The translations under genes and the position numbers were made by a program. Positions 1 to 10,846 of a stretch of 64,000 nucleotides of DNA are shown piece after piece; within the stretch, counting starts at the first letter, position 1, and each line of letters opens with the position of its first letter. The DNA comes from Rhodococcus phenolicus (GTDB lineage Bacteria; Actinomycetota; Actinomycetes; Mycobacteriales; Mycobacteriaceae): the NCBI RefSeq assembly GCF_001646785.1, contig NZ_LRRH01000085.1:1-64000 (forward strand), written 5' to 3'. The notes beneath the pieces are model-generated. The model saw nothing but the letters and a program-made list of their open reading frames with translations. It searched no databases and was not told the origin of the DNA.

Positions 1-129
1 CCCGGGACTTACCCCCGTCGTGCCCCTGGGACGGAGCGGGCCCCGCGTTCTCGACACGCCACCAGCGTGCCGGTTCGCGCGGGGCGCGGTGGCGGATCGC
101 GGGGCCGATTCATCCTCGGCGGTGAGGCG

Positions 130-686
130 GGAACCGATCGACTCCGGGAGGGTGGAAGCACGCCGAATCACACCGACGCCGACGGCCGGGTGGTCTGGGA
201 CATGGACGCGTAGCGGCTCCTCGACACCGAGGGCGCGGACAGGTGCACCCGGGCCTGGCGAAGGTGCGCGAGTACGCGGACCCGGGCGATCTGCGGTTCG
301 CGGCCGAACTCGGCAGCCATGCGGTGTTCGCGGACCCGGCCGGCACCGCCGCCCGGGTACGGCTGGCGGTCGTCCTCGAACGGCTCGGTTACGGCTCGAG
401 AACGCCACGTGGCGCAACTGCTTCCTGGTCGGTGCGCACGAGTTGCGCCACGGGAAGTTCCACACCCCGTTCGAGCAGGGCGCCGGGCTCGCCCCGGCGA
501 TGAGCCTCACCCAGCTGTTCGACACCGTCTCGCTGCGAATCGTCGGCCCCCGGCGTGGGACGAAAAGCTGTCCGCGCCACCGGTTCCCTGGACGGACTGC
601 AGACCCGCGGCGACACGACGGTATGGGCCCGGATCCTCGAGCCGACCGATCGGCCCGACCTCGACTTCGACGTCGTCACGCCGTAG
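130..686 (+). pseudogene. decayed linear alkylsulfatase (SdsA/BDS1-like) remnant
   Basis: No intact frame exists, but pieces of one metallo-beta-lactamase-fold alkylsulfatase can be read in order. Frame 1 at about 172-213 reads TDADGRVVWDMDA and then hits a TAG; this matches the conserved N-terminal segment of the family. Frame 3 from about 243 gives HPGLAKVREYADPGDLRFAA and continues to LGYGS, the alkylsulfatase dimerisation region. Frame 2 from about 397 continues with ENATWRNCFLVGAHELRHG. Frame 3 from about 564 closes with GDTTVWARILEP and a TAG at 684-686, the SCP2-like C-terminal domain. The catalytic HxHxDH core is missing, so there is a large internal deletion plus at least three frameshifts or stops. 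The 3' end overlaps the end of the convergent TetR gene. The family assignment is from recalled motifs; an intact relative would settle the exact limits. Confidence 0.7.
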
Positions 687-1305
687 GCCGGGACACCGCC
701 GTGCGCGGCTGGGCCAGGATCGCGGATCCGACCCAGCGGCGCAGGTACCGGCGCATCTCCTCGTCGCTGCGAGGCGGATGACCCGGGGAGACGAAGAACG
801 ACTGCATGGTGCGCAGCAGGTATTCGACGAGCTCGTGCAGCGATGCCTCGTCGTATCCGTAACTCTCCCAATCGACGTCGAAGCGCCGGATCATCGTCAT
901 GCCGAACAGCTGCGCCTCGTCGGACGTGATGCGGTCGGGGTCGGCGTTCGAGTACGAGTTGGACAGCAGGATCCCCAGGTGCGGCGTGCGCCGGACCTCG
1001 GTGAGCGTGTAGAGCACCGCTTCCGTCATCGCCTCGGCCGGGTCCTCGAGGCCCCGGATCTGCTCGGCGAGACGATCGAGGAACCCTGCGACGGAGGCGA
1101 TCGCGGCGGCCTGCATCAGCGCGTCGGCGCTCGGAAAATAGCGGTACACCGTCTGCCGGATGACGCCGAGCGCCTCGGCGACGTCGGCGATGCTGATCGC
1201 CGCGCCGGTGCGCCCGATGAGGTCGACGGCGGCGGCGACGATCCGTTCGGACGCTTCCGCGTCGCTGCCCGGGGGACTTCCACCCCACCCACGCCTGCCT
1301 GCCAC
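676..1305 (-). CDS. TetR/AcrR family transcriptional regulator
   Basis: A 209-aa one-domain-plus-ligand-domain repressor. The N-terminal helix-turn-helix is recognisable (ISIADVAEALGVIRQTVYRY), followed by a helical C-terminal region that would bind the unknown effector. I chose the GTG at 1303-1305 because a strong ribosome binding site, GAGGAAGC, lies 6-13 bases upstream; a longer frame could start at the GTG at 1366-1368. The gene is divergent from the ferritin-like hydrolase at 1558, and a palindrome between them (1436-1465) is the likely operator, so autoregulation plus control of the neighbour pair is inferred. The 3' end overlaps the dead alkylsulfatase by 11 bases. Confidence 0.85.
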   Translation of the reverse strand: MAGRRGWGGSPPGSDAEASERIVAAAVDLIGRTGAAISIADVAEALGVIRQTVYRYFPSADALMQAAAIASVAGFLDRLAEQIRGLEDPAEAMTEAVLYTLTEVRRTPHLGILLSNSYSNADPDRITSDEAQLFGMTMIRRFDVDWESYGYDEASLHELVEYLLRTMQSFFVSPGHPPRSDEEMRRYLRRWVGSAILAQPRTAVSRPTA

Positions 1306-1435
1306 TGACTGCTTCCTCGGTCGAGCGAGTCCGGGGATCGACGTGCGCCGGAGAGTGCGCGGGACCACGCGGACGGGGTGTCGACGTTAGCACGGACCGG
1401 GCCGCGGAGCCGGGTCGCCGAGACCCGCGAAAGTA

Positions 1436-1465
1436 ATCATACAAGTTCCTGAGTCTGTGTATGAT
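1436..1465. promoter_or_regulatory. operator palindrome in divergent TetR/hydrolase promoter
   Basis: Perfect 8-bp arms ATCATACA (1436-1443) and TGTATGAT (1458-1465) flank a 14-bp centre. Each arm contains TATGAT, a good -10 element, facing outward on its own strand, so the palindrome probably covers both divergent promoters. This is the usual placement for a TetR-type operator; binding by the adjacent regulator is inferred. Confidence 0.6.
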
Positions 1466-1557
1466 CTGGATCACCGTGCCTCGTCGTGTCCGGACGAGAC
1501 CGCGCCCGCAGCCCCACTTCCGAACGACTCCGCTTTTCGAAAGACGAGGTATCGCAA

Positions 1558-2493
1558 GTGACCGATCTACAAGTCCGCAAGATGCGTTTCGGGTTCGAGA
1601 ACCAGGACGTACCGTTCCTGTGGAACGAGGCGAACCCGGCGTTCTCGAGCATGGCCAACGCGGTCTCGTTCCTCGCGGTCGGGTTCGAGAAGATGATCGT
1701 CCAGATGATCACCGAGGCGAAGCCGCTGATCACCGATCCCGGGGTCGCTGCCGAAGCCGACGCTTTCATGCGTCAGGAAGGCCAGCACTCGACCGCCCAC
1801 CGCCAGCACGTCAAGGCGCTGATCGACCGGTATCCGGGCCTGCAGGAAACCCTCGACGATGTGATCGGCGCCTTCGACAAGCTCACCGCCGAGACGTCGC
1901 TGCACTACCGGCTGGCCTACACCGCCGACCTCGAAGCCACCTTCACCCCGGTGTTCAAGCTGATGCTCGACAACGACTCGACGCTGTTCGCTCCGGGCGA
2001 CGACCGGGTCGCGTCGCTGTTCATCTGGCACTTCGTGGAGGAGGTCGAGCATCGCAGCTCAGCGCTGATCATCTTCGACTCCATCGTCGGCAGCGACCTG
2101 TACCGGATGCGCATGGCTCCCTCGGTGTTCCGGCACGTGCTGAAGGTCATCCGGATCGCCAGCGAGGGCTTCAACAAGCACGTCCCGGTCGAGGACCGGA
2201 AGATCGACGCGATGGCGATGTTCGCCTGGTACCGCCGCCGGCAGACCTTCCGCAGACTGATGCCGACGTTGACCGCCGACTACAACGGCCCGATGACCCG
2301 GGCGTTCGACCATCTGCCGCTCGGTGAACAGCTCACCGCCCTCGGCGGTGTCGTCCGCAGCCAGATGCCCAAGCACAATCCGGATCACGAGAAGCTGCCG
2401 GAGCTGGCCGGGGTGTGGTTCGAACGTTTCGAATCCGGATACGACGTCACCAACTGGTACACCGCCGGCGCGAAGGCGCAGGGGGCCAACTGA
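1558..2493 (+). CDS. ferritin-like metal-dependent hydrolase (PF10118 type)
   Basis: A 311-aa protein resembling the uncharacterised 'predicted metal-dependent hydrolase' family. It is almost entirely helical and carries two ExxH motifs, E74-G-Q-H77 in RQEGQHSTAHR and E162-V-E-H165 in HFVEEVEHRSSA, the pattern of a di-metal four-helix-bundle site. The substrate is unknown. The start is the GTG at 1558, preceded by AAGACGAGG about 8 bases upstream; an upstream ATG at 1486 would add a low-complexity leader. Its stop overlaps the start of the next gene as TGATG, so the two are translationally coupled. The TetR gene upstream is the likely regulator. Family call is solid on motifs, function is not known. 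Confidence 0.8.
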   Translation: MTDLQVRKMRFGFENQDVPFLWNEANPAFSSMANAVSFLAVGFEKMIVQMITEAKPLITDPGVAAEADAFMRQEGQHSTAHRQHVKALIDRYPGLQETLDDVIGAFDKLTAETSLHYRLAYTADLEATFTPVFKLMLDNDSTLFAPGDDRVASLFIWHFVEEVEHRSSALIIFDSIVGSDLYRMRMAPSVFRHVLKVIRIASEGFNKHVPVEDRKIDAMAMFAWYRRRQTFRRLMPTLTADYNGPMTRAFDHLPLGEQLTALGGVVRSQMPKHNPDHEKLPELAGVWFERFESGYDVTNWYTAGAKAQGAN

Positions 2494-3647
2494 TGTCGGA
2501 CCTGTGTTCCCCCACCTTCGAGGATCTCGCGGGCCGGCTCGGTTTCTCGTGTGAGGAAGCCGGTGGTCTCGTCGAGTTCCGCAGTCCCCTGGCGCTGGAG
2601 AACTGGACACTGCCGGTCCTCGAGGTCACCATCGTCGTCGGCGCGATCCTCGCCCTGATCTTCGCGATCGTGCGGCTCCGCCGCCAGGGCGACCCGACGA
2701 ACCTGGTGCTGTGGCTCGGCGCGACCGCGTACCTGTTCGTCATCGAACCGCCGCTGTATTTCCCGGCCGCGTTCGGCATCGAGGAACACGTGGACACGAT
2801 GTTCGCGCACAACGTGTTCACGGTCGACTTCATGTGGGGCCGGCTGCCGCTGTACATCGTCGCGATCTATCCGCTGATGGCGACCCTCGCGTTCGAGGTC
2901 GTCCGGATGCTCGGCGTGTTCACCCGCTACGGGGTGCTGATCGGCGCCGCCTGCGTGGGCTTCGTGCACCACGCGTTCTACGAGATCTTCGATCACCTCG
3001 GCCCGCAACTGCGGTGGTGGGAGTGGTCGCTCGACAACCCGATCAACCAGCCGTTCTTCGAGTCGGTGCCTGTTCCCAGCGTCGTGGTGTTCGCGGCGTT
3101 GTGGCCGATGTCGCTGGCGTTGTGCGTGCAGTTCTTCGTCGGCCGGCACGTCGACGCGGGCCGGCACTTCTCCGGTGTGGAACTGACCTGGCGCACGGTG
3201 GTGATCGGCCTGCTCGCGTCGGTCGGCACGTTCGTGCTGCCCCTGCCGGCCACCGTTCTGGGCATGGGCAGCGACACTGTGCGCGGCGCGGTGTACCTGG
3301 CCGAACTGGCGGTCCTCTCGGTCGTCGCGGTAGTCGCCCTCGTGCGGCGGTGGCGGGACCTACGCGGCGCGGACGCGTCCGTGGAACGCCACACCAACCG
3401 GTTCGTGCAGGTCTACAGCCTGGTGTACCTGGGCGTGATGGCACTGCTGTGGATCGCCGCGCTGCCGGCCTTCTTCGGCGCGGTCGACGGCCTCACCGAG
3501 AACGGCGACCCGATCGGCAGCCTCTGGTACACCCTGGCATGCTTCGTCGTCGCGATCGCCTGTGTGGCCGCCACGTTCACCGTGGGCCCCCGCACCGGCG
3601 CCGGTCCGGTGAACGCGGGCCGATCGACGGAGACCTCCGCCGTGTGA
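2493..3647 (+). CDS. polytopic membrane protein of unknown function
   Basis: A 384-aa integral membrane protein with about nine hydrophobic segments, beginning near residue 35 (VLEVTIVVGAILALIFAIV) and ending with VACVAATFTVG. The N-terminal 30 residues contain two cysteines (C5, C20) before the first membrane span. A conserved-looking histidine pair sits in GFVHHAFYEIF. I do not recognise a named family. It starts at an ATG overlapping the stop of the ferritin-like hydrolase (TGATG), which argues that the two proteins work together, perhaps with the membrane protein presenting or exporting a substrate; that is inference only. Confidence 0.75.
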   Translation: MSDLCSPTFEDLAGRLGFSCEEAGGLVEFRSPLALENWTLPVLEVTIVVGAILALIFAIVRLRRQGDPTNLVLWLGATAYLFVIEPPLYFPAAFGIEEHVDTMFAHNVFTVDFMWGRLPLYIVAIYPLMATLAFEVVRMLGVFTRYGVLIGAACVGFVHHAFYEIFDHLGPQLRWWEWSLDNPINQPFFESVPVPSVVVFAALWPMSLALCVQFFVGRHVDAGRHFSGVELTWRTVVIGLLASVGTFVLPLPATVLGMGSDTVRGAVYLAELAVLSVVAVVALVRRWRDLRGADASVERHTNRFVQVYSLVYLGVMALLWIAALPAFFGAVDGLTENGDPIGSLWYTLACFVVAIACVAATFTVGPRTGAGPVNAGRSTETSAV

Positions 3648-3751
3648 GGTGCGCGCGGCCCGAGGCGCGACCTTCATCGCATTTCCTCGCCGAGCGGCCG
3701 CCGGGTTCCCAACACAGTGATGCCGGTCACGTTCGCAACTACACTGACTTC

Positions 3752-4054
3752 ATGAAACATGTCGTCACCTCGGACGCCCGCGACGTGACCGTCGCCGCGG
3801 GCGACATCGTCGAGTTGCACCTGATGGAGCGGTCCACCTCGGGGTCCACATGGTTCACCGATCGCATCGGTGACGGTCTCGTGTGGACCAATCTGCGCTA
3901 CCTGCCCTCGAACAACCCGCTGCCGGGCGGTGGCGCCGAACGGATCATGACGCTCCGCGCGAAGCGGGCCGGATCGTGGCCGGTGTCGCTGCGGCTGCGG
4001 CCGGGCCGGCACGCGACCGTGAACGAGTACGAACTGCTCGTCAAGGTCACGTGA
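3752..4054 (+). CDS. chagasin/I42-family cysteine protease inhibitor-like protein
   Basis: A 100-aa protein of the size and layout of inhibitor family I42: an early loop TSGSTWF equivalent to the family's NPTTG loop, a glycine-rich second loop (LPGGGAERIMTLRAKRAG) and a third loop RLRPGRHATVNEYELLVKV. Family members block papain-like proteases. The loops are only approximate matches, so binding activity may differ. No signal peptide is visible, which suggests a cytoplasmic protein. It stands alone between the membrane protein gene and the convergent lipoprotein gene. Confidence 0.6.
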   Translation: MKHVVTSDARDVTVAAGDIVELHLMERSTSGSTWFTDRIGDGLVWTNLRYLPSNNPLPGGGAERIMTLRAKRAGSWPVSLRLRPGRHATVNEYELLVKVT

Positions 4055-4097
4055 GGTACCCGATCCAGGGCCGGTGACGGCGCCGTGAGAACGAGGA

Positions 4098-4733
4098 TCA
4101 GAAGTCCTCGTCGATGCAGGCCAGCCGGTCACCGGCGGTGCCGGCCACACCGGGCCCCGTCATGGTGTGTTGTGCGTGGATGACGACGGATTCGGCTGCG
4201 TCGTCGCGGAACTCCCAGTCGACGGTGGTCGAGGCGCGCGCATCGCCGTTGTCGTCGGTGGTGATGTCGAGCCACACTTCGTTCTGCGGATTCGCATAGG
4301 CGGGGTCCGTCGACGGTGACTCGGGTGTCGCGGCAGGATCGGGGTCGTTCTGGTAGTGCGGTCCCGAATCGGCCGGTTGCGGGCCGCACGCCCGGGTGTG
4401 CACGTGGGCGCCGAAGTCCCGGTTGGGGGCCAGGCCGGTGACGGAGAGCGTGACGGTCGTGCGCCCGTTGTCCTCCTCGGTTTCGACGTCGACGGTCGAT
4501 CCGACCGGCACCGCCGTTTGGTCGTAGGTGAACGCATCGGTCTCGGTGGTGCCGGGCACGCCGAAGGCGTCTCCGGTCATGCCCGATGCCGGGTTCGGCA
4601 GGGTCGTGGTGTCCGTGCGTTCGGTGGTCGCGGGCGCCGATTCGACCGTGGTCCCGTCGTCGTTGCCGCAGCCGGCTACGACCAGCACCGTGAGACACGC
4701 GCCGGATACGAGGAGGGTGGTTCGTGGTTTCAT
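4098..4733 (-). CDS. SodC-like (Cu/Zn superoxide dismutase family) lipoprotein
   Basis: A 211-aa lipoprotein: a signal peptide ending in the lipobox VVAGC with C22 as the lipidated residue, then a Thr/Ser-rich linker, then a domain with SodC landmarks. These include FGAHVHTRACG (paired histidines followed by cysteine), GPHYQND and a late VIHAQHT. Spacing differs from classical SodC and some copper/zinc ligands cannot be assigned with certainty, so dismutase activity is possible but not assured. It would act on the outer face of the membrane. The start is the ATG at 4733, which begins the signal peptide; the longer open frame upstream is not needed. Confidence 0.65.
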   Translation of the reverse strand: MKPRTTLLVSGACLTVLVVAGCGNDDGTTVESAPATTERTDTTTLPNPASGMTGDAFGVPGTTETDAFTYDQTAVPVGSTVDVETEEDNGRTTVTLSVTGLAPNRDFGAHVHTRACGPQPADSGPHYQNDPDPAATPESPSTDPAYANPQNEVWLDITTDDNGDARASTTVDWEFRDDAAESVVIHAQHTMTGPGVAGTAGDRLACIDEDF

Positions 4734-4797
4734 ACCGGGCGCATACCCGGTCCGTGCCGGTTCGGAACCCCGGCGGATCGCACGGCCGGTGAACACC

Positions 4798-4835
4798 GAA
4801 TCGCCCGGCACCGCACGCGCGGGACCGGGCGATTC
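4798..4835 (-). terminator. hairpin downstream of polA
   Basis: Inverted repeat GAATCGCCCGG (4798-4808) / CCGGGCGATTC (4825-4835) with a 16-base loop, 13 bases past the polA stop. There is no U-tract, as is common in GC-rich actinobacteria. Confidence 0.5.
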
Positions 4836-4848
4836 TCCCTCGGACGGT

Positions 4849-7572
<2,724 letters not shown>

Positions 7573-7705
7573 GGGAGCCAGTCTAGGGACCGGCCCCGAC
7601 AGCCCGTGCAGCGATCGACGAGCGGGCCGATCGCGCGCGGGGCCTACCGGCACCGGTCTCGATCGGGTCCGTCGTCGGTGATGAACAGATCGAGTTCGTA
7701 CGTTG

Positions 7706-7974
7706 TCACCGGGCGCTCAGGCGAACATCCGGAGACCACAGCGACGTGGTGTCCTCGACATCCAGGTCGAACCACCGCACGCGCCCGTTGCCCAGGCGAT
7801 CGGCCGGGTCGACAGACCGCATCCCAGATCGACCACCGTGCCGTCCGGATGCTCGCGCAGGAAGTCGCGCACGTACCCGTCGAAAATCGACGCCCGCCGA
7901 ACCGATCCGGCCGACGACGGCCCCCGGAACCTGGCGTGCCTGATTCCCGAGCCGGATGTCACATACTCGCTCAA
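7706..7974 (-). pseudogene. truncated, frameshifted SAM-dependent methyltransferase remnant
   Basis: One frame reads RASIFDGYVRDFLREHPDG and then TVVDLGCGLSTR, the SAM-binding motif I of Ppm1/leucine carboxyl methyltransferase-like (Tcm/LCMT) enzymes. At about 7805-7813 the reading shifts to another frame, which continues as DRLGNGRVRWFDLDVEDTT, the expected motif II region, and stops at 7706. Only about 80 residues of a protein normally near 270 aa survive. The family is recognised from the two motifs; the frameshift makes it non-functional unless a sequencing error is present. Confidence 0.65.
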
Positions 7975-7995
7975 TACCCCCTAGGGGTATATAAT
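7974..7995 (+). promoter_or_regulatory. CsoR operator overlapping csoR promoter
   Basis: ATACCCC (7974-7980) - CTA - GGGGTAT (7984-7990) is a copper-sensor operator palindrome. It runs into a consensus -10 TATAAT (7990-7995). The csoR ATG at 8002 lies 6 bases after the -10, so transcription should start at or next to the start codon and the message is probably leaderless. Two matching palindromes lie before the copper ATPase gene at 61246. Confidence 0.8.
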
Positions 7996-8001
7996 GCGGA
8001 T

Positions 8002-8331
8002 ATGGCCGACACCCCTGCTGCAGCACCCCAGTCCGAGACCTGCCACACCGGTCACGGCTACATGGGAGACAAGAGCCGATACCTCGCCCGCCTCAAGCGG
8101 ATCGAGGGCCAGGCGCGCGGAATCCATCGGATGGTGGACGAGGAACAATACTGCATCGACATCCTCACCCAGATCTCCGCACTCACCAAGGCCCTCGAAG
8201 GTGTCGCGCTGGGACTGCTCGACGACCACCTCAAGCACTGCGTCCTCGACGCGGCCCGGCAGGGCGGCGACGACGCGGAGGTCAAGCTCAAGGAAGCATC
8301 CGACGCGATCGCCCGCCTCGTCCGCTCCTGA
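8002..8331 (+). CDS. csoR: copper-sensing transcriptional repressor CsoR
   Basis: A 109-aa all-helical repressor of the CsoR/RcnR family. The Cu(I) ligand set is present with exact spacing: C51 (EEQYCIDIL), H76 and C80 (DDHLKHCVLD), equivalent to C36, H61 and C65 of M. tuberculosis CsoR. Residues 23-45 (DKSRYLARLKRIEGQARGIH) form the family's DNA-contacting helices. When Cu(I) binds, the protein leaves its operator. It carries its own operator over its promoter, so it is autoregulated; the copper ATPase at 61246 has the same sites and is the likely main target. The 5' neighbour is a dead methyltransferase, and the gene appears monocistronic. Confidence 0.95.
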   Translation: MADTPAAAPQSETCHTGHGYMGDKSRYLARLKRIEGQARGIHRMVDEEQYCIDILTQISALTKALEGVALGLLDDHLKHCVLDAARQGGDDAEVKLKEASDAIARLVRS

Positions 8332-8500
8332 GGCCCTACGACATACGCCGTATTCGATTGCGGGACGACGAAACCCAACCGAAACGACGCGGAAATCCCA
8401 GAGCCCCGTGCAACGCGACGACAGCCGCTAGAGTCCGGTTCCACGGCGCCGGTCCCCCGGCGCCGTGCCCGACCACCACCACGCGCGCGGGAGGACCCGA

Positions 8501-9853
8501 GTGGCCCGAATGGTCAGACCCGGACGAGGATCTCCGCCGCCACGACGGCTCGCCCGAACGCTGCTGCTCCTGTTCGTCCTCGCCGCGAGTCTGTCCGGCC
8601 TCGGCAGTGCCTCCGCGCAGGAACCGACGGCACCGCCCGAACCCCCCACGACGGCGCCCCCCGGCGAACCCGCGGCGGGCGTTCCGGTGGGCGGCAGCCT
8701 CAACAACGGCGGCGAACGACTGGCCGGGGTCACCGTTCGCGCCCTGGACACCTCCGGGAACGCTGTCGCCGAGACCGTCTCCGGGGACGGCGGCCGGTGG
8801 GAGCTGACTCTGCCCCCGGGCAGCTACACCTTCGAAGTGGACACCGAGACGCTGCCGGACGACGTCAGCGTGCAGTCGACGGTGGAGCGGAACGTGACCG
8901 CCGGACGCTCGAACGTGGTGATCTTCTCCTTCGGCGAGGCCCGATCCGGTACCGACATCGCCACCGGTGAGAAGATTCTCCGCACCGTGGTCGACGGCTT
9001 GCGCTTCGGCCTGATCATCGCGATCGCCGGCGTCGGATTGAGCCTGATCTTCGGGACCACCGGTTTGACGAACTTCGCTCACGGCGAGCTGGTGACACTC
9101 GGCGCGGTCGCCGCGTGGGTGTTCAACGTCAGCTTCGGTATCCAGCTCATCCCGGCGACGATCCTGGCCGTGATCGCCGGGATCGCCATCGGCCTGCTCA
9201 ACGACGGATTGATCTGGGCGCCGCTGCGCCGACGCCGCACCGGCCTGATCGCGCAGCTCGTCGTGTCGATCGGGGTGGCGATCGCGCTGAGGTACCTCAT
9301 CCTCATCTTCTTCTCCGATCGCACCGAGGCATTCGCCGACTACCAGGGGCAACAACAGCTCGAATGGGGTCCGCTGGCGATCACCCCGATCAACCTCGCC
9401 TGCATCCTCGTCAGCCTCGTCGTGCTGATCGGCATCGCACTGCTGCTGCAGCGCACCCGGATCGGCAAGGCGATGCGCGCGGTCGCGGACAACCGGGATC
9501 TGGCCGCCTCCTCCGGCATCGACGTCGAGCGGGTCGTGCGTTTCGTCTGGGCGCTCGGGGGCGCGCTCGCCGCACTCGGCGGCGTGCTCTACGCACTGTC
9601 CGAACTCGGTGGTCGCGTGCAATGGGAGATGGGTTTCAAGCTGCTGCTGCTGATGTTCGCCGGCATCACCCTCGGCGGTCTCGGCACCGCCTACGGCGCC
9701 CTGCTCGGGTGCGTGATCGTCGGGCTCGTCGTCCAGCTGTCCACCCTGGTGATCAGCCCGGACCTGAAATACATCGGTGGTCTGCTGATCCTCATCGTGA
9801 TCCTGGTGATCCGACCGCAGGGCATCCTCGGCAGCCGAGCAAGGATCGGGTGA
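8501..9853 (+). CDS. livH: branched-chain amino acid ABC permease LivH with secreted N-terminal beta-domain
   Basis: A 450-aa protein, about 150 residues longer than a plain LivH. Residues 17-39 are a signal peptide-like segment (LLLLFVLAASLSGLGSASA), 41-62 a Pro-rich linker, and about 63-145 a carboxypeptidase-regulatory-like beta-sandwich (GGERLAGVTVRALDTSG, then GGRWELTLPPGSYTFEVD). The permease starts near residue 158 with GLRFGLIIAIAGVGLSLIFG, including GLTNFAHGEL, and ends with IRPQGILGSRARIG. The start is the GTG at 8501 with GGGAGGA 6 bases upstream. It heads livHMGF; spacing to livM is 3 bases. The N-terminal domain should face outside and might help dock the binding protein, which is inferred. 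Confidence 0.9.
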   Translation: MARMVRPGRGSPPPRRLARTLLLLFVLAASLSGLGSASAQEPTAPPEPPTTAPPGEPAAGVPVGGSLNNGGERLAGVTVRALDTSGNAVAETVSGDGGRWELTLPPGSYTFEVDTETLPDDVSVQSTVERNVTAGRSNVVIFSFGEARSGTDIATGEKILRTVVDGLRFGLIIAIAGVGLSLIFGTTGLTNFAHGELVTLGAVAAWVFNVSFGIQLIPATILAVIAGIAIGLLNDGLIWAPLRRRRTGLIAQLVVSIGVAIALRYLILIFFSDRTEAFADYQGQQQLEWGPLAITPINLACILVSLVVLIGIALLLQRTRIGKAMRAVADNRDLAASSGIDVERVVRFVWALGGALAALGGVLYALSELGGRVQWEMGFKLLLLMFAGITLGGLGTAYGALLGCVIVGLVVQLSTLVISPDLKYIGGLLILIVILVIRPQGILGSRARIG

Positions 9854-9856
9854 GCC

Positions 9857-10846
9857 ATGGACCTCGTTGCCGTACTCCAGGTTTCGTTCGCCCAGCTCAT
9901 CGGGCCCTCCGCGATCTTCTACGCCCTGCTCGCGATCGGACTGAACCTGCATTTCGGCTATGCGGGCCTGCTGAACTTCGGTCAGATCGGGTTCGCGCTG
10001 CTCGGCGGGTACGGGGTCGGGATCATGACGGTCACCTACGACCAGCCGCTGTGGCTCGGCATCCTCGTCGGTCTCGGCGCGGCCGCATTGCTGGCGCTCG
10101 TACTCGGCATCCCGACGCTGCGTCTGCGCGCCGACTACCTCGCCATCGTGACGATCGCGGCCTCCGAGATCCTCCGGCTGGTGTTCCGCTCCACTGCCTC
10201 GGATCCGATCACCGGCTCCACCAACGGCCTCTACGGATTCGCCGGACCGTTCACCGAGCTGAGCCCCTTCGACTCGGGCCGCCAGTACTCGATTCTCGGG
10301 ATGCGCTTCTACGGCGACGACCTGTGGGCGATGCTCGTCGGCTGGACGCTGGTGCTGGTGCTCTGCGGTTTCGTGTACCTGCTCAGCCACAGCCCCTGGG
10401 GGCGAGTGCTCCAGGCGGTCCGGGAGGACGAGGACGCCGCCCGCTCGCTCGGCAAGAACGTCTTCGTCTACAAGATGCAGGCACTGGTGCTCGGTGGTGT
10501 CATCGGCGGCCTCGGCGGTGTCTTCAACGCCCTGCAGACCAAGTCGATCAACCCCGACTTCTACTCGACGGCGCAGACGTTCTTCGCGTTCGGCGCGTTG
10601 ATCCTCGGCGGTGCCGCGACGGTGTTCGGCCCGGTCCTGGGTGCCATGCTGTTCTGGTTCCTGCTCACCGTCCCCGATGCGCTGCTGCGTCAGGCCATCG
10701 CCGGCCCCGACCCACTCCTGCCGCTCACCGAGCAGCAGGTCGGCGCCATGCGTTTCGTCCTGCTCGGAGTGCTCATCGCGGTGTTGATGGTGTTCCGGCC
10801 ACAGGGCATCCTGGGAAACAAGCGGGAGGTACAGCTCGATGCGTGA
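9857..10846 (+). CDS. livM: branched-chain amino acid ABC permease LivM
   Basis: A 329-aa inner-membrane permease, the usual LivM length, with about nine membrane spans. Family signatures include GLNLHFGYAGLLNFGQIGFA near residue 30, PTLRLRADYLAIVTIA near 90, the cytoplasmic EAA-like loop with WGRVLQAVREDEDAARSLGK near 180, and the C-terminal FRPQGILG. It pairs with LivH to form the membrane channel. The stop overlaps the livG start by 8 bases, which points to coupled translation. Confidence 0.95.
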   Translation: MDLVAVLQVSFAQLIGPSAIFYALLAIGLNLHFGYAGLLNFGQIGFALLGGYGVGIMTVTYDQPLWLGILVGLGAAALLALVLGIPTLRLRADYLAIVTIAASEILRLVFRSTASDPITGSTNGLYGFAGPFTELSPFDSGRQYSILGMRFYGDDLWAMLVGWTLVLVLCGFVYLLSHSPWGRVLQAVREDEDAARSLGKNVFVYKMQALVLGGVIGGLGGVFNALQTKSINPDFYSTAQTFFAFGALILGGAATVFGPVLGAMLFWFLLTVPDALLRQAIAGPDPLLPLTEQQVGAMRFVLLGVLIAVLMVFRPQGILGNKREVQLDA

